DNA of 64,000 bases from Brevibacterium sanguinis (lineage in GTDB: Bacteria > Actinomycetota > Actinomycetes > Actinomycetales > Brevibacteriaceae): positions 160,062 through 224,061 of the forward strand of contig NZ_QNSB01000007.1 of NCBI RefSeq assembly GCF_003315415.1, read 5' to 3'. The position numbers and the translations under genes are program-made. Shown one piece after another: positions 19,056 to 34,281 of the stretch; within the stretch, counting starts at the first letter, position 1, and every line of letters begins with the position of its first letter. The notes under the pieces were generated by a model. The model saw nothing but the letters and a program-made list of their open reading frames with translations, was not told the DNA's origin and did not search any database.

Positions 19056-19463
19056 GTGGGGGCACGAACCCGAGCGCGCCGCCGGGCCCTCGAGCTCCTG
19101 TTCGAGGCCGGGCAGCGCGGACTCACCCTCAGCGAGGTCGTCGCGATGCGATCGGACGACCCCGAGTACCCGATGAAGCCCTATGCCGTCGAGATCGTCG
19201 ACGGCATCATGAGCCGGCGTGACGAGATCGACGAGATCATCTCCACCTACTCCCAGGGCTGGACCCTGGAGCGGATGCCCGCCGTCGACCGCGCCCTGCT
19301 CGAGATCGGCACGTGGGAGATCCTCTTCAACGACGAGGTCCCCGACCGGGCCGCGATCGACGAGGCGGTGTCCCTGGCCCGGCAGTACTCGACCGACGAC
19401 TCACCGAAGTTCGTCTCCGGGCTCCTCTCGCGCATCCTCGACGTCAAGCCCACCCTGACCTGA
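19056..19463 (+). CDS. nusB: Transcription antitermination factor NusB
   Basis: 135-residue all-helical protein that binds boxA RNA with S10 in rRNA antitermination. GARTRARRRALELLFEAGQR at the start and the C-terminal RALLEIGTWEILF, IDEAVSLARQYSTDDSPKFV and LLSRIL motifs are canonical. GTG 19056 abuts the efp stop, so translation is probably coupled. It ends 111 bp before pyrR, whose region holds a promoter and PyrR site. Confidence 0.94.
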   Translation: MGARTRARRRALELLFEAGQRGLTLSEVVAMRSDDPEYPMKPYAVEIVDGIMSRRDEIDEIISTYSQGWTLERMPAVDRALLEIGTWEILFNDEVPDRAAIDEAVSLARQYSTDDSPKFVSGLLSRILDVKPTLT

Positions 19464-21095
<1,632 letters not shown>

Positions 21096-21103
<8 letters not shown>

Positions 21104-22412
21104 ATATCTGATCCGCGGCGCGAACATCCTCGGCCAGGGCCCGGGCGACATCGCGATCAGTGCCGGACGCATCGTCGACCCCGAGCTCCTCGGCGGCGGG
21201 GACCGGACCGAGACCATCGACAGCGACGGGCTCATCGCCCTGCCCGGACTCGTCGACATGCACACCCACCTGCGCGAGCCGGGCAAGGAGGACGCCGAGA
21301 CCGTCCTCACCGGCTCCCGCTCCGCCGCCGCCGGAGGGTTCACCTGCATCCACGCGATGGCCAACACCGCCCCCGTCGCCGACACGGCCGGCGTCGTCGA
21401 GCAGGTCCACCGGCTGGGCCGCGAGGCCGGGTACACCGAGGTCGTGCCCGTCGGGGCCGTGACGATCGGCCTCGCCGGCGGCCAGCTCGCCGAACTCGGC
21501 GCGATGGCCCGCTCCGCGGCCCGCGTCAGGGTGTTCTCCGACGACGGCCACTGCGTGTCCGACCCGCTGCTCATGCGCCGGGCACTCGAGTACGTCAAGA
21601 CCTTCGACGGGATCATCGCCCAGCACGCCCAGGAGCCCCGGCTGACCGAGGGCGCGCAGATGAACGAGGGCGTCGTCTCGGCCGAGCTCGGGCTGCCCGG
21701 CTGGCCGGCCGTCGCCGAGGAGTCGATCATCGCCCGCGACGTCCTGCTGGCCGAGCACGTCGGCTCCCGGCTCCACATCTGCCACGTCTCCACCGCCGGC
21801 AGCGTCGACATCATCCGCTGGGCGAAAGCCCGAGGGGTCCAGGTCACCGCCGAGGTGACCCCCCACCACCTCATGCTCACCGACGACCTCGTCCGCAGCT
21901 TCGACCCGGTCTACAAGGTCAACCCGCCGCTGCGCACCGACGCCGACGTCCAGGCCCTGCGCGCGGCGCTGGCCGACGGCACGATCGACGTCATCGGCAC
22001 CGACCACGCCCCGCACACGGCCGAGCACAAGTGCAGCGAGTGGACGGCCGCGGCGATGGGCATGGTCGGGATGGAGACGGCGCTGGCGATCGTCGTCGAG
22101 GCGATGGCCGACCACGACTTCGGCTGGGGCGACGTCGCCCGCGTGATGTCCCAGGCGCCGGCACGGATCACCGGTGCCTCGGGCCACGGCAGCCTCGAGA
22201 TCGGCTCGAGCGCCAACCTCATCCTCGTCGACCCGGACGCCGCGCACACCATCACCCCCGACGACCACGCGACGAAGGGGCGCAACAACCCCTTCGCCGG
22301 CGTCGAGGTCTCCACCCGGGTCACCGACACGTTCTTCTACGGCCACCGGGTGCTCGCCGACGGCCGCCTGACCACCCCGCACCCGGCAGGAGCATCGTGG
22401 ACCGACCAGTAG
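21096..22412 (+). CDS. pyrC: Dihydroorotase
   Basis: 438-residue amidohydrolase closing carbamoyl aspartate to dihydroorotate. The metal motif MHTHLREPG is near residue 55, [18 protein letters not shown] and [12 protein letters not shown] supply further ligands, and the long class I form is typical of actinobacteria. It overlaps pyrB by 8 bp. The next gene starts inside its last codons. Confidence 0.95.
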
Positions 22413-22891
22413 CAGTCATCATCGTCGTCGCCGTCATCGTCCTCCTGCTCCTGGCCCTGACCTGGGGCTGGAGCAGGAGGAAGCGCGGCCAGGCCGACGT
22501 CCCCCAGCCGAGCCGGCCCCCGTTGGGCATCACCCCTGTGGCCGATCCGATCGAGGGCTCCTACGTCTCGACGACGCTGGCCGGGCACCCGCTCGACCGG
22601 GTCGCCGTCCACGGCCTCGGCATCCGCACCTCCGGCGAGCTCGTCGTCACCGACGCCGGGGTCGTCATGGACCTCGCCGGCCGGGAGGACTTCCTCATCC
22701 CGCGCCGCGACATCGTGTCCGTCGACACGACGGCCGGGATGATCGGGAAGTTCGTCGAGCGCGGCGGCATCGTGCGCATCACCTGGAGGCTCGGGCAGAC
22801 GCTCGTCGACACCGGGTTCCGCGCCCGCTACTCCGCCCACACCACCCCCACCGTCCACCGTATCCGCGAAATGATCGAAGAGGCACAATGA
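22397..22891 (+). CDS. PH-like domain membrane protein of the pyr operon
   Basis: A 164-residue protein of unknown function. One membrane segment at about 5-25 ([19 protein letters not shown]), a basic patch (SRRKRG), then a small beta-rich domain (about 45-155) with [18 protein letters not shown] and [19 protein letters not shown] that resembles bacterial PH-like domains. GTG 22397 overlaps the end of pyrC by 16 bp and its stop overlaps carA, so it is translationally embedded in the pyrimidine operon. Actinobacteria commonly keep such a gene between pyrC and carA, but no role is known to me. Confidence 0.85.
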   Translation: MDRPVAVIIVVAVIVLLLLALTWGWSRRKRGQADVPQPSRPPLGITPVADPIEGSYVSTTLAGHPLDRVAVHGLGIRTSGELVVTDAGVVMDLAGREDFLIPRRDIVSVDTTAGMIGKFVERGGIVRITWRLGQTLVDTGFRARYSAHTTPTVHRIREMIEEAQ

Positions 22892-24036
22892 GACCTTCCA
22901 CCCCCGCCGTCCTCGTCCTCGAAGACGGCCGCGTCTTCCGCGGCTCCGCCTACGGAGCCATCGGCGAAACCCTCGGCGAAGCCGTCTTCGTCACCGCCAT
23001 GTCCGGCTACCAGGAGACGCTGACCGACCCGTCCTACCACCGCCAGATCGTCATCCAGACCGCCCCGCACATCGGCAACACCGGGGTCAACACCGACGAC
23101 GACGAATCCGTGAGGTTCTGGGTCGCCGGCTACGTCGTCCGCGACGCCTCCCGCATCTCCTCGAACTGGCGCTCCCAGGGAGATCTCGAGACCCGCCTCA
23201 CCGACTCCGGGATCGTCGGGATCTCCGGCGTCGACACCCGCGCTCTCACCCTCCACCTGAGGGACAAGGGGGCGATGCGCATGGGCATCTTCTCCGGACC
23301 GGCCGCCGACGCCGGCGAGGCCGAGCTGCTGGACAAGGTGCTCGCCTCCCCGCGGATGGCCGGCGCCCGGCTCGCCGAGGAGGTCTCGATCACCGAGCCG
23401 ACCCTCGTCCCGGCCCAGGGCGAGGCGCGGTTCCGCGTCGCCGCCGTCGACCTCGGCATCAAGTCGATGACGCCGCAGCGGCTGAGCGAACGCGGGATCG
23501 ACGTCCACGTGCTCCCGGCCACGACGACGTTCGAGCAGATCAGTCAGCTCGGCGTCGACGGAGTGTTCTTCTCCAACGGACCCGGCGACCCCGCCACCGC
23601 CGACGCCCAGGTCGACCTGCTCCGGCAGGTGCTCGCCGCCCGGATCCCCTTCTTCGGCATCTGCTTCGGCAACCAGCTGCTCGGCCGCGCGCTCGGCTTC
23701 GGCACCTACAAGCTGCCGTTCGGCCACCGCGGCATCAACGTGCCCGTCCTCGACCGCACCACCGACAAGGTCGAGATCACCTCGCAGAACCATGGCTTCG
23801 CCGTCGACGCCCCGCTCGAGGGGGAGACCGTGGCGCCGCACGACGCGGACTTCGGGCGGGTCACCGTCTCCCACGTGTGCCTCAACGATGACGTCGTCGA
23901 AGGACTCCAGTGTCTCGACATCCCCGCGTTCTCGGTCCAGTTCCACCCCGAGGCGGCAGCCGGTCCGCACGACTCGAGCTACCTCTTCGACCGCTTCATC
24001 GACCTCATGTCCGCCACGTCCTCGCCCCAGGCCTAA
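22888..24036 (+). CDS. carA: Carbamoyl-phosphate synthase small subunit
   Basis: Glutaminase subunit that releases ammonia for carbamoyl phosphate. 382 residues. The class I amidotransferase triad is visible: Cys259 in FGICFGNQ, then His-Glu in [13 protein letters not shown] near 353-355. The N-terminal half begins [15 protein letters not shown] with [13 protein letters not shown]. It overlaps the PH gene by 4 bp and is 9 bp from carB. Confidence 0.96.
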   Translation: MRPSTPAVLVLEDGRVFRGSAYGAIGETLGEAVFVTAMSGYQETLTDPSYHRQIVIQTAPHIGNTGVNTDDDESVRFWVAGYVVRDASRISSNWRSQGDLETRLTDSGIVGISGVDTRALTLHLRDKGAMRMGIFSGPAADAGEAELLDKVLASPRMAGARLAEEVSITEPTLVPAQGEARFRVAAVDLGIKSMTPQRLSERGIDVHVLPATTTFEQISQLGVDGVFFSNGPGDPATADAQVDLLRQVLAARIPFFGICFGNQLLGRALGFGTYKLPFGHRGINVPVLDRTTDKVEITSQNHGFAVDAPLEGETVAPHDADFGRVTVSHVCLNDDVVEGLQCLDIPAFSVQFHPEAAAGPHDSSYLFDRFIDLMSATSSPQA

Positions 24037-24045
24037 GGAGCACCC

Positions 24046-27317
<3,272 letters not shown>

Positions 27318-27321
<4 letters not shown>

Positions 27322-28193
27322 TGTTCGGGGCGAGGCTGGCCGAGGCGATGGCCGAGCACGGTCCGGTGTGCGTGGGCATCGACCCGCACGACCATCTCCT
27401 CGACCTCTGGGGGCTGCCGCACACCGCGGCCGGGGTCCGCGAGTTCTCGCTGCGCACCGTCGCCGAGCTCGCGGGTACCGTCGCCGCCGTCAAACCGCAG
27501 TCGGCGTTCTTCGAGCAGTACGGGGCGGCGGGCGTCGCCGCTCTCGAGGAGACGCTGGCCGCGGCCCGGGAGGCGGGTCTCATCACCGTCCTCGACGTCA
27601 AGCGGGGGGACATCGGGTCGACGATGGGCGCCTACGCCCGGGCCTACCTCAGTCCCGACTCGCCGCTCGCCGCGGATTCGATCACGGTCTCGCCCTACCT
27701 CGGCTTCGGCGCCCTCGCCCCGGCCCTCGAGCTGGCCGGGACCCACGACCGGGGCGTGTTCGTCCTCGCCCTGACCTCGAACCCCGAGGGCCGGGAGGTC
27801 CAGCACGCCCACGGCGCAGCCGGCACGGAGGGCTTCGGCACCTCGGTGGCCGGCTCGATCGTCGCGAAGGTCGCCGCCCACAACGCCGCGGAGGCCGCGG
27901 CCCGCGGCGGCGGTGACGAGCTGGGCCGCTTCGGCCTCGTCGTCGGGGCGACGATCGGGACCGCCGCGAGCGAGCTCGGCTTCGACCCCGCCTCGTGCGC
28001 CGGTCCGATCCTCGCCCCGACCCCCGGGGCGCAGGGGGCCGGGGTCGCCGAGCTCGTCGCGGTCTTCGGCGCCGCGGCGCTGGCCCGGAACCAGGTGCTC
28101 GCGACGACCTCGCGGGGCGTGCTCGGGGCGGGCCCCGACGGGGTCCGGGAGGCGGCGACGTTCCTCAACGAGGCCCTGCGCGACCTCGGCTGA
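27318..28193 (+). CDS. pyrF: Orotidine 5'-phosphate decarboxylase
   Basis: Last step to UMP. 291 residues, the actinobacterial type 2 form. VCVGIDPH binds the ribose phosphate, the catalytic Lys is in [12 protein letters not shown] (about 93-104), and VGATIG and [10 protein letters not shown] bind phosphate. GTG 27318 (MMFGARL) matches the usual M-x-FGARL start; ATG 27321 is one codon later and equally possible. It closes the pyr operon, with pyrE and pyrD absent from the window. Confidence 0.94.
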
Positions 28194-28235
28194 TTTTCTT
28201 CGTCACCGGTGTGTCGTCGGCGCGGGTTTTTGATT

Positions 28236-28241
28236 TAGACT
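28236..28241 (+). promoter_or_regulatory. Candidate -10 box for mihF
   Basis: TAGACT at 28236-28241, about 52 bp before the mihF start, giving a leader of about 40-45 nt with a GAGGAGA ribosome site (28277-28283). Confidence 0.4.
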
Positions 28242-28287
28242 GAAGCAACTTCCCTACCTGCCCGTTCATGGTGACAGAGGAGACAAT

Positions 28288-28614
28288 GTGGCACTCGAAC
28301 CTTTGACCCCGCAGCAGCGTTCGGCCGCTCTCGACAAAGCCTTCAAAGCCCGGCAGGCGCGTGCCGAGGTGAAGACGGCGCTGAAGACCGGTCGGACCGA
28401 TCTCGCCGCCGTGCTCAAGAAGGCCGAGGCGGACGAGGCGCTCGCGAAGATGCGCGTGCTCGACCTGCTGCGCTCGCTGCCGGGGGTCGGCGATCGGCGC
28501 GCCGAGGCGGCGATGGAGGAGGTCGGCATCGCGGCCTCCCGACGCATCAAGGGTTTGGGAGTGCACCAGAAGAGCGCCCTGTTGGAGAAATACTCGAAGG
28601 AACTGAAACAATAG
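28288..28614 (+). CDS. mihF: Actinobacterial integration host factor mIHF
   Basis: 108-residue nucleoid-associated protein, the actinobacterial replacement for [23 protein letters not shown] leads into a long helix, then a helix-two-turn-helix-like DNA-binding part with [19 protein letters not shown] and [19 protein letters not shown], both canonical. GTG 28288 (not the overlapping ATG in another frame) gives the conserved MALxPLT start 4 nt after GAGGAGA. gmk follows after 4 bp, the usual mihF-gmk-rpoZ order. Confidence 0.95.
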   Translation: MALEPLTPQQRSAALDKAFKARQARAEVKTALKTGRTDLAAVLKKAEADEALAKMRVLDLLRSLPGVGDRRAEAAMEEVGIAASRRIKGLGVHQKSALLEKYSKELKQ

Positions 28615-28618
28615 GCTG

Positions 28619-29182
28619 GTGAAGAACAGACTCACCGTACTGGCGGGACCCACCGCTGTCGGAAAAGGCACCATCAGCTCCTATATCAGAGACCATCATC
28701 CGGAGGTGTGGTTCTCCGTCTCCGCCACCACGCGGCCCCGGCGTCCGGGTGAGATCGACGGTGTCCATTATCACTTCATCAGCGACGACGAGTTCGACGA
28801 GCTCATCGCCGCCGGCGAGCTCCTCGAGTACGCCGTGGTCCACGGCCGCCACCGCTACGGGACTCCCGCGGCGCCGGTGCGGGAGGCGCTCGAGGCGGGC
28901 ACTCCCGCGCTGCTCGAGATCGACCTGCAGGGCGCCCGCCAGGTCAAGGACCGCATGCCCGACGCCCTGTTCGTCTTCCTCGCCCCGCCCAGCTGGGAGG
29001 AGCTCGTGTCGCGGCTGACCGGGCGGGGGACCGAGACGCCTGCCGAGCAGGAGCGGCGGCTGACCACGGCACGGCAGGAGCTGGCGGCCGAATCCGAGTT
29101 CGACGTCACCGTCGTCAACGACCACGTTCGCACTGCCGCCCAAGAACTCATACAATTGATGGGTATATCCGCTTCCGATTAG
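28619..29182 (+). CDS. gmk: Guanylate kinase
   Basis: Phosphorylates GMP to GDP. 187 residues. P-loop GPTAVGKGT (10-18), GMP-binding [20 protein letters not shown] and [14 protein letters not shown], and the lid [16 protein letters not shown] are all present. The P-loop reads AVGKGT where many family members have GSGKGT, a common actinobacterial variant. GTG 28619 follows mihF directly. Confidence 0.95.
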   Translation: MKNRLTVLAGPTAVGKGTISSYIRDHHPEVWFSVSATTRPRRPGEIDGVHYHFISDDEFDELIAAGELLEYAVVHGRHRYGTPAAPVREALEAGTPALLEIDLQGARQVKDRMPDALFVFLAPPSWEELVSRLTGRGTETPAEQERRLTTARQELAAESEFDVTVVNDHVRTAAQELIQLMGISASD

Positions 29183-29195
29183 ATTGGAACCCTCC

Positions 29196-29528
29196 TTGCC
29201 TGCACATCCTGAAGGCATCACCAATCCTCCGATTGATGATCTCCTGGCCGTCACCGGTTCGAAGTACGAACTCGTGTCCATCGCGGCGCAGCGAGCTCGC
29301 CAGATCAACGCGTACTACGCCCAGCTCCAGGAGGGGCTGCTGGAGAACGTGGGACCGCTGGTCACCCCGGGCCCCAACGAGAAGCCCCTGTCCATCTCCC
29401 TGCGTGAGATCAACGAGGGCAAGATCGTCGCCCGCGAGGTCACCCCCGCCGACTTCGGCGCGGTCGACGAGTCCCCGGCACCGGCCCCGGCAGGCAACGA
29501 CGGCGCGATCGACTTCACCGACCAGTGA
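29196..29528 (+). CDS. rpoZ: RNA polymerase omega subunit
   Basis: 110-residue RNA polymerase assembly subunit. [36 protein letters not shown] and [16 protein letters not shown] are canonical. The start is uncertain: TTG 29196 gives MPAHPEGIT with GGAA about 6 nt upstream, while TTG 29184 would add four residues; no ATG or GTG is available. A Pro/Ala/Asp tail of about 25 residues follows the fold. coaBC begins inside the stop (GTGA). Confidence 0.92.
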   Translation: MPAHPEGITNPPIDDLLAVTGSKYELVSIAAQRARQINAYYAQLQEGLLENVGPLVTPGPNEKPLSISLREINEGKIVAREVTPADFGAVDESPAPAPAGNDGAIDFTDQ

Positions 29529-30817
29529 GGATCGTGCTCGGTGTCGCCGGGGGCATCGCCGCCTACAAGGCGTGCCATGTCATCCGGCGGCTGCGCGAGC
29601 TCGGGCACACCGTCAAGGTGGTCCCCACCGAGGCGGCGCTGAGGTTCGTCGGTGCCGCCACTTTCGAGGCCCTGTCCGGCGAGACCGTGACGAGCGACCT
29701 CTTCGACGAGGTCGACACGGTCAACCACGTCCGCATCGGGCAGGAGGCCGACCTCGTCGTCATCGCCCCGGCCACCGCGAACACCGTGGCGCGGATCGCG
29801 GCGGGTCTCGCCGATGACCTGCTGACCGCCACCGTGCTCACCACCACCGCCGAGGTGGTCGTCGCCCCGGCGATGCACACCGAGATGTGGCAGAACCCGG
29901 CGACCGTCGCCAACATCGCGACCCTGCGCGCCCGCGGGGTCCACGTCCTCGACCCCGCCGTCGGTCGTCTCACCGGTCCCGACTCCGGGCCCGGACGCCT
30001 GCCCGAACCCGAGGACATCGTCGACTTCGCCCTCGCCGCCTCGAGTGCGGCAGTCGGGAGCACAGGCTCGGCCGCCGAGCAGACCCCGACCGAGCACACC
30101 CCCGCCGGGGCCTCGTCCGCGGGCCGGACCGCCTCGCCCCTGGCCGGACGCCGCGTCGTCATCAGCGCCGGCGGGACCAGGGAGGCCCTCGACCCCGTGC
30201 GCTTCCTCGGCAACCGCTCCTCGGGCAAGCAGGGGATCGCCCTGGCCCGGGCCGCCGATGCCGCCGGGGCCCGCGTGGAGCTCGTCGCCGCGAACGTCGA
30301 CTCCGGTCTGCTGCAGACGCTGCCGGCGACAGTCGACGTCACCGAGGTCGAGTCGACCCTCGAGCTCGCCGAGGCGATGCGTCGCGCGCAGCCCGACGCC
30401 GACGTCATCGTCATGGCCGCCGCCGTCGCCGACTACCGCCCCGCCGATCGGGCCGGAGCGAAGATGAAGAAGTCGGGGGACGAGGGGCTGACGATCAGCC
30501 TCGTGCAGAATCCCGACATCCTCGCCGGCCTCGTGAGCACGCGGAAGAGGGACCAGACCATCGTCGGATTCGCCGCGGAGACCGGTGACGACCGGCACAG
30601 CGCGTACGACTACGCCCGCGAGAAGCTGGTCCGCAAGGGCGTCGACCTCCTCGTATTCAACGACGTCTCCGGCGACCGCGCCTTCGGCCACGACGACACG
30701 GAGGTCCACGTGCTCGCCGCCGCCGAGGCCGGGATCGACGAGCTGGGAGCGTTCTCCGGCAGCAAGGACGATGTGTCGCAAAAGGTCGTCGCCGTCATCG
30801 GCGAGCACATGCGCTGA
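29525..30817 (+). CDS. coaBC: Bifunctional phosphopantothenoylcysteine decarboxylase/synthetase
   Basis: Two consecutive steps of CoA synthesis. The CoaC flavoprotein half (1-~175) has [11 protein letters not shown] and the [17 protein letters not shown] substrate segment. A ~30-residue Thr/Pro/Ala linker follows. The CoaB half (about 205-430) has [20 protein letters not shown] and the KMKKSG active-site lysines, with [16 protein letters not shown] late in the fold. 430 residues is normal. It overlaps rpoZ by 4 bp, and metK follows 15 bp later with its own -10 box. Confidence 0.95.
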   Translation: MRIVLGVAGGIAAYKACHVIRRLRELGHTVKVVPTEAALRFVGAATFEALSGETVTSDLFDEVDTVNHVRIGQEADLVVIAPATANTVARIAAGLADDLLTATVLTTTAEVVVAPAMHTEMWQNPATVANIATLRARGVHVLDPAVGRLTGPDSGPGRLPEPEDIVDFALAASSAAVGSTGSAAEQTPTEHTPAGASSAGRTASPLAGRRVVISAGGTREALDPVRFLGNRSSGKQGIALARAADAAGARVELVAANVDSGLLQTLPATVDVTEVESTLELAEAMRRAQPDADVIVMAAAVADYRPADRAGAKMKKSGDEGLTISLVQNPDILAGLVSTRKRDQTIVGFAAETGDDRHSAYDYAREKLVRKGVDLLVFNDVSGDRAFGHDDTEVHVLAAAEAGIDELGAFSGSKDDVSQKVVAVIGEHMR

Positions 30818-30819
30818 CG

Positions 30820-30832
30820 TAGAATCGACGCC
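30820..30832 (+). promoter_or_regulatory. -10 box TAGAAT, predicted leaderless start of metK
   Basis: TAGAAT at 30820-30825 begins 13 nt before the GTG at 30833, in the 15-bp coaBC-metK gap. There is no ribosome site, which fits a leaderless message in addition to read-through. Confidence 0.5.
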
Positions 30833-32032
30833 GTGATCAATACCAACCTCCGCCTGTTCAGCTCCGAGTCCGTCACCGAGGGCCACCCCGACAAGATCTG
30901 CGATCAGATCAGCGACGCCGTGCTCGACGACCTGCTGGCCCAGGATCCCCATGCCAAGGTCGCCGTCGAGACGATGGTCACCACGGGCCTCGTCCACGTC
31001 GCCGGCGAGGTCAACACCCACGCCTACGCGGACGTCGCCGGCATCGTCCGGGACCTCATCACGGGCATCGGCTACGACTCCTCGGAGAAGGGCTTCGACG
31101 GCAACTCGTGCGGAGTCTCCGTGTCCATCGGCTCCCAGTCGAGCGACATCCACTCGGGCGTCACCGATCCGCTGGACTTCCGTGACGCCCAGGTCACCGA
31201 CCACGGCTCGAGCCTCGGCGCGGGGGACCAGGGACTGATGTTCGGCTACGCCGACAACGCGACCGACGTCCTCATGCCGCTGCCCATCCACCTCGCCTCG
31301 CGGATGGCCGAGAAGCTCAGCGAAGTGCGCAAGCTCGGCGTGCTCGACTACCTGAGACCCGACGGCAAGACGCAGCTGACGATCGGCTACGACGGCAACG
31401 AGGCGGTGACCATCGAGAACATCGTCGTGTCCACCCAGCACGCCGACGGCATCGACCAGAACCGGCTCAAGGCCGAGGTCAAGGAGCACGTCATCGATCC
31501 CATCGCCGAGTCCTCGGGGCTCGACCGGGGTCCGGAGAAGATCCATATCAACCCGGCCGGGCCCTTCGTCACCGGAGGGCCGATGGGTGACGCCGGGCTG
31601 ACCGGACGCAAGATCATCGTCGACACCTACGGCGGCTACTCCCGCCACGGCGGGGGAGCGTTCTCCGGCAAGGATCCCTCCAAGGTCGACCGCTCCGCGG
31701 CCTACGCGATGCGCTGGGTGGCGAAGAACGTCGTCGCCGCCGGTCTCGCCGACCGCGCCGAGGTCCAGGTGTCCTACGCGATCGGCCGCGTCGACCCGAT
31801 GGGCCTCTACGTCGAGACCTTCGGCACCGAGAAGGTCGACCCGAACGCGATCGCGGCCGCCATCCGGGAGGTCTTCGACCTGCGACCGGCGATGATCATC
31901 GACGAGCTCAACCTGCTCCGCCCGATCTACTCGCAGACGTCGACCTACGGCCACTTCGGGCGACCCCTGCCCGACTTCACCTGGGAGTACACCGACCGTG
32001 CCGACGACCTGCGCCGCGCAGTGTCGGCTTGA
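30833..32032 (+). CDS. metK: S-adenosylmethionine synthetase
   Basis: Makes SAM from ATP and methionine. 399 residues. [20 protein letters not shown] binds [15 protein letters not shown] is the signature hexapeptide region, and [18 protein letters not shown] is the P-loop-like signature. Normal length, complete. Start GTG 33 bases after the end of coaBC is not used; GTG 30833 gives the usual [19 protein letters not shown]. No SAM riboswitch is possible in the 15-bp gap. Its stop overlaps the priA start (TGATG). Confidence 0.97.
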   Translation: MINTNLRLFSSESVTEGHPDKICDQISDAVLDDLLAQDPHAKVAVETMVTTGLVHVAGEVNTHAYADVAGIVRDLITGIGYDSSEKGFDGNSCGVSVSIGSQSSDIHSGVTDPLDFRDAQVTDHGSSLGAGDQGLMFGYADNATDVLMPLPIHLASRMAEKLSEVRKLGVLDYLRPDGKTQLTIGYDGNEAVTIENIVVSTQHADGIDQNRLKAEVKEHVIDPIAESSGLDRGPEKIHINPAGPFVTGGPMGDAGLTGRKIIVDTYGGYSRHGGGAFSGKDPSKVDRSAAYAMRWVAKNVVAAGLADRAEVQVSYAIGRVDPMGLYVETFGTEKVDPNAIAAAIREVFDLRPAMIIDELNLLRPIYSQTSTYGHFGRPLPDFTWEYTDRADDLRRAVSA

Positions 32033-34254
32033 TGGATGAACCCCTCCCGATAGACACCGGCACCTCGGCCCTCGGGCAGGTGCCCCTGGCGCCGGACGAT
32101 CCCGTGGCCCACGTGCTCGTCGACCATCCGGTGCCGCATCTGGCGAGGGTGTTCGACTACGCCGTGCCCAGGCGCTTCGCCGACACCGCGCGCCCCGGGG
32201 TGCGGGTCCGGGTGAAGTTCGCCGGGCGGCTGCGCGACGGATACGTCCTCGAGCGGACGGCGCACACCGACCATGTCGGCGAGCTCGCCCCGATCGAGCG
32301 GATCACCAGCCCCCTCGTGGTCCTCCCGCCGACGCTGCGCGAACTCTGCGAGGCCGTCGCGACCCGATACGCCGGCACCCTCACCGACGTGCTGCGGCTG
32401 GCGATCCCGCCCAGGCACGCCGGCGCCGAGAAGGCCGTGCTCCGCGCCGAGCAAGGGACGGGCGAGGCCCCCGAACCGCACGCCACGGCGGAGGCAGACG
32501 AGGCCCCCGAGCCGCACGCCGCGGCGGAGGCCGACGAGTCGACCGAGCCGCACGCCGCGGCGGAGGCCGGGCAGCTGCGGGCTGAGGGCGGGGCGGAGGA
32601 GTCCGCCGCGGACATCGTCGACCGCCTCGGCGCCTGGGTGGTCGCGACCGCCGCCCCTGGCCCGGGGCTGCCGGAGCACCCGAGTGCGGTCACCGATCCC
32701 GCCGCGGACTCGCGTGCGGCACCCGGGTCCCCGGCGTCTCCGCGTCCACTCCCGCGCGAGGCGCTGACGATCGTCCCGGGGCCGACCCCCGGCCTCGGGT
32801 GGATCCCCGCCGGGCTCGCCGCAGCCTCCCGGACGCTCGCGGCCGGGCAGTCCGTGCTCTGGCTCGTGCCCGACCACCGCGAGCTCGACGTGCTGGCGGC
32901 CGCGCTGCGCGCCGCGGGCATCGAGCACGGTGTGCTCGGCGCCGAGCAGTCCCCGGCCGAGAGGTGGACGAACTGGCTGGGCGGCCGCCTCGGCCGGACC
33001 CGGCTGCTGATCGGGACGAGGGCGGCGGCCTTCGCCCCGCTCGAGGACCTCGGCCTCATCATCTGCCTCAACGACTCCAACGAGAACTACCTCGACCAGC
33101 ATGCGCCCTATCCCCATGCGAGGGAGGTCTGCCTGCTGCGGTCGAGCCTCGAGTCGACCGGCCTGCTCTTCGTCTCCACGGATCGCAGCCCCGAGGTCCA
33201 GCGCCTCGTCGAGATCGGCTGGCTCACCGACATCAGCCCCACCCGCCCCGACCGGCGCGCCGGCTCGCCCCTGGTCCTCGTCCCGGACGAGGACCGCGAC
33301 CCCGACGCCTGGCAGCGGATCCCCTCACGGGCCTGGCAGCTCATGCGCAGCGCGCTCGACCCCGCCCGGTCCTCCCGACGACCCGGGACCAGCGGGCCGT
33401 CGGCAGAAGCGCCGCGGCCGGGACCCGTCCTCGTCCAGGTCCCGCGCTCGGGCTACTACCCGGTGTTCGCCTGCGCCCGCTGCCAGGAGGTCGCGCGCTG
33501 CCCGCAGTGCCGGGCGAACCTCACCACCGCCTCCGAGGTCGGCCCCTTCGCGTGCCGCTCCTGCGGACACCGCAGCGAGACCTTCACCTGCTCGCGCTGC
33601 CGGTCGCACGAGGTCCGCTCGATCGTGCGCGGACGCGGTCGGACGGTCGAGGAGCTGCGCCGGGCGCTGCCGGGGGTCGAGATCCTCGAATCCGGCGGCG
33701 AGCACATCGCCACCGCGATCGACGACACCCCGCGCATCGTCGTCGCGACGACCGGGGCCGAACCCTACGCGGTGGGCGGATACGCGGCCGCGATCCTGCT
33801 CGACTCCCTGTGGCCGGGCCCCTGGATGCGCGCGACCGACGAGAGCCTGTCGCGGCGGCTGCGCGCGGCCTCCCTCGTCCGCTCCCGCGACGAGGGAGGC
33901 ACCGTCCACCTCGGCGAGGCCGACGAGGCGATCCGCGCCGCGCTCGTCGCCTTCGACCCGATCGCCTACATGTCCCGGCAGCTCGCCGACCGCCGCGAGC
34001 TCGGCTTCCCCCCGTACCGCCGGATCGTCGAGCTCACCGGTGCCGGAGCCGACATCGACGCCGTCCTCTCCGCCGTCGACGGACTCGAGGAGCTCATCCG
34101 CGACGACGCCGACGAGGGGCTGCGCGCGGTCGCCGCGTACCCGATCGCCGCAGGCCCGCGCATCGGCGCCGAACTCGCCGCGATCACCGCCTCGCGCTCG
34201 GCGCGGAAGCTGCCGCAGGTCCGCATCCGCATCGACGACCCCCGGTCGCTGTGA
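32032..34254 (+). CDS. priA: Probable primosomal protein N' (PriA), ATPase-motif-less
   Basis: Actinobacterial PriA, 740 residues. The DNA-binding N-terminus starts HVLVDHPVPHLARVFDYAVP. Where E. coli PriA has a Walker A loop (GVTGSGKTE) this has GPTPGLGWIPAG (about 251), and the DEEH helicase box is replaced by ICLNDSNENYLDQH, so helicase activity is very unlikely. The eight-Cys zinc region is intact (CARCQEVARCPQC, then CRSCGHRSETFTCSRC, about 480-525). Residues ~140-225 are a Pro/Ala/Glu-rich insertion holding three 12-residue repeats. It lies between metK and fmt, a standard order. Confidence 0.9.
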   Translation: MDEPLPIDTGTSALGQVPLAPDDPVAHVLVDHPVPHLARVFDYAVPRRFADTARPGVRVRVKFAGRLRDGYVLERTAHTDHVGELAPIERITSPLVVLPPTLRELCEAVATRYAGTLTDVLRLAIPPRHAGAEKAVLRAEQGTGEAPEPHATAEADEAPEPHAAAEADESTEPHAAAEAGQLRAEGGAEESAADIVDRLGAWVVATAAPGPGLPEHPSAVTDPAADSRAAPGSPASPRPLPREALTIVPGPTPGLGWIPAGLAAASRTLAAGQSVLWLVPDHRELDVLAAALRAAGIEHGVLGAEQSPAERWTNWLGGRLGRTRLLIGTRAAAFAPLEDLGLIICLNDSNENYLDQHAPYPHAREVCLLRSSLESTGLLFVSTDRSPEVQRLVEIGWLTDISPTRPDRRAGSPLVLVPDEDRDPDAWQRIPSRAWQLMRSALDPARSSRRPGTSGPSAEAPRPGPVLVQVPRSGYYPVFACARCQEVARCPQCRANLTTASEVGPFACRSCGHRSETFTCSRCRSHEVRSIVRGRGRTVEELRRALPGVEILESGGEHIATAIDDTPRIVVATTGAEPYAVGGYAAAILLDSLWPGPWMRATDESLSRRLRAASLVRSRDEGGTVHLGEADEAIRAALVAFDPIAYMSRQLADRRELGFPPYRRIVELTGAGADIDAVLSAVDGLEELIRDDADEGLRAVAAYPIAAGPRIGAELAAITASRSARKLPQVRIRIDDPRSL
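32464..32571 (+). repeat. Three tandem 36-bp repeats inside priA
   Basis: Units at 32464-32499, 32500-32535 and 32536-32571. Each encodes a 12-residue unit close to EAPEPHAAAEAD. Units differ at a few bases, and the third begins EST instead of EAP and ends in Gly. Confidence 0.9.
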
Positions 34255-34268
34255 GCGGGCCCGCGAAG

Positions 34269-34281
34269 TAGACTGACGGGC
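34269..34281 (+). promoter_or_regulatory. -10 box TAGACT, predicted leaderless start of fmt
   Basis: TAGACT at 34269-34274 begins 13 nt before the GTG at 34282, within the 27-bp priA-fmt gap. No ribosome site is seen. Confidence 0.5.

Noticed and set aside
30818..30832. SAM riboswitch before metK
   Set aside because: The coaBC-metK gap is 15 bp and cannot hold one.
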